Source: Bordetella parapertussis (GTDB lineage Bacteria > Pseudomonadota > Gammaproteobacteria > Burkholderiales > Burkholderiaceae_B). Taken from it: 51,297 bases of DNA. Shown here piece after piece: positions 51,205 to 51,297 of this stretch. Position 1 is the first letter of the stretch, and every line of letters begins with the position of its first letter. The stretch spans positions 1-51,297 of the forward strand of contig CAMBZR010000017.1 in NCBI GenBank assembly GCA_945872285.1. Reading direction: 5' to 3'. A program made the translations under genes and the position numbers. The notes under the pieces were generated by a model. That model saw only the letters and a list, made by a program, of their open reading frames with translations. It made no database searches and had not been told where the DNA came from.

Positions 51205-51297
51205 CTAGTGAATTGAATCCGAGATAATGCGCCAGCGTTTTTCAGCAAAGAAAATAATTACGCTGACGATCGCAATGTACAAAGACGAAAAAGCCGC
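51205..51297 (-). CDS. ABC transporter inner membrane permease, C-terminal end (cut by window)
   Basis: The last 30 codons of a gene entering from the right edge, ending with TAG at 51205-51207. They read a hydrophobic helix SSLYIAIVSVIIFFAEKRW and a short charged tail, the usual end of an ABC permease of the PotB/PotC or FbpB class. It lies ten bases before the ATPase gene and shares its strand. The rest of the gene, and any binding protein, lie outside the window. Confidence 0.75.
   Translation of the reverse strand, partial: AAFSSLYIAIVSVIIFFAEKRWRIISDSIH

Noticed and set aside
50088..51248. Longer form of the ABC ATPase starting at 51248
   Set aside because: It would overlap the permease coding end by about 44 bases and adds residues outside the family's N-terminus.

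Overview
The window looks like a chromosomal segment of a betaproteobacterium of the order Burkholderiales, probably an Alcaligenaceae relative (Bordetella/Advenella/Pusillimonas-like). The main reason is the number of Bug-type (TctC-like) solute receptors: six intact and one decayed, a hallmark of that family. They sit beside TRAP, LIV-type ABC and peptide-type ABC binding proteins, acyl-CoA ligases, short-chain dehydrogenases (SDRs) and MmgE/PrpD proteins. Base composition is moderate, genes are tightly packed, and the longest gene-free stretches are about 200 bases (9560-9756, 26916-27110, 41277-41491). I saw no tRNA, rRNA, CRISPR array, insertion sequence, phage gene or recognisable transcription factor gene.

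Layout. 1-3910 (minus) is a TRAP carboxylate transporter operon with a VOC protein upstream and an SDR gene placed between dctP and dctQ. 4059-10737 holds a ketopantoate reductase-like gene, three Bug receptors, a leaderless ModA-like binding protein and an acyl-CoA ligase. 10793-11986 is an exported protein of unknown function. 12057-20190 (minus) is a long run livK-livH-livM-livG-livF-SDR-acyl-CoA synthetase-SDR. It probably imports and activates a carboxylic acid, and has a strong terminator just after livK. 20358-25839 holds a DUF1330 gene, two MFS transporters, a Bug receptor and a class III aminotransferase. 25932-32832 has another Bug receptor and a complete RND efflux operon (outer membrane factor, adaptor, pump). 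32845-34425 is a peptide-type binding protein with a Tat-like leader.

34455-39587 is an envelope or chaperone-type module: VWA protein (minus), then S1C protease, MoxR ATPase, DUF58 protein and a second VWA protein (plus). 39603-41276 encodes a Nudix/metallo-beta-lactamase fusion. 41492-41894 is a Bug pseudogene with an internal deletion. 41922-48744 is a catabolic cluster of a ThDP enzyme, two MmgE/PrpD proteins, a beta-propeller lactonase and a Bug receptor. A perfect TTGTATACAA palindrome lies in its divergent promoter region.

48778-51297 (minus) is the most unusual part. Three translationally coupled genes encode a nitrile hydratase-type metalloenzyme whose beta chain is split into two proteins, in the beta-N, beta-C, alpha order I recall for thiocyanate hydrolase (scnB-scnA-scnC). 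The alpha-type subunit carries a cobalt-type Cys-Thr-Leu-Cys-Ser-Cys site and a long His/Asp repeat at its N-terminus. The gene trio overlaps the end of an ABC transporter ATPase gene, which follows a permease gene cut by the window edge, so import and hydration or hydrolysis of a nitrile-like substrate seem to be encoded together.
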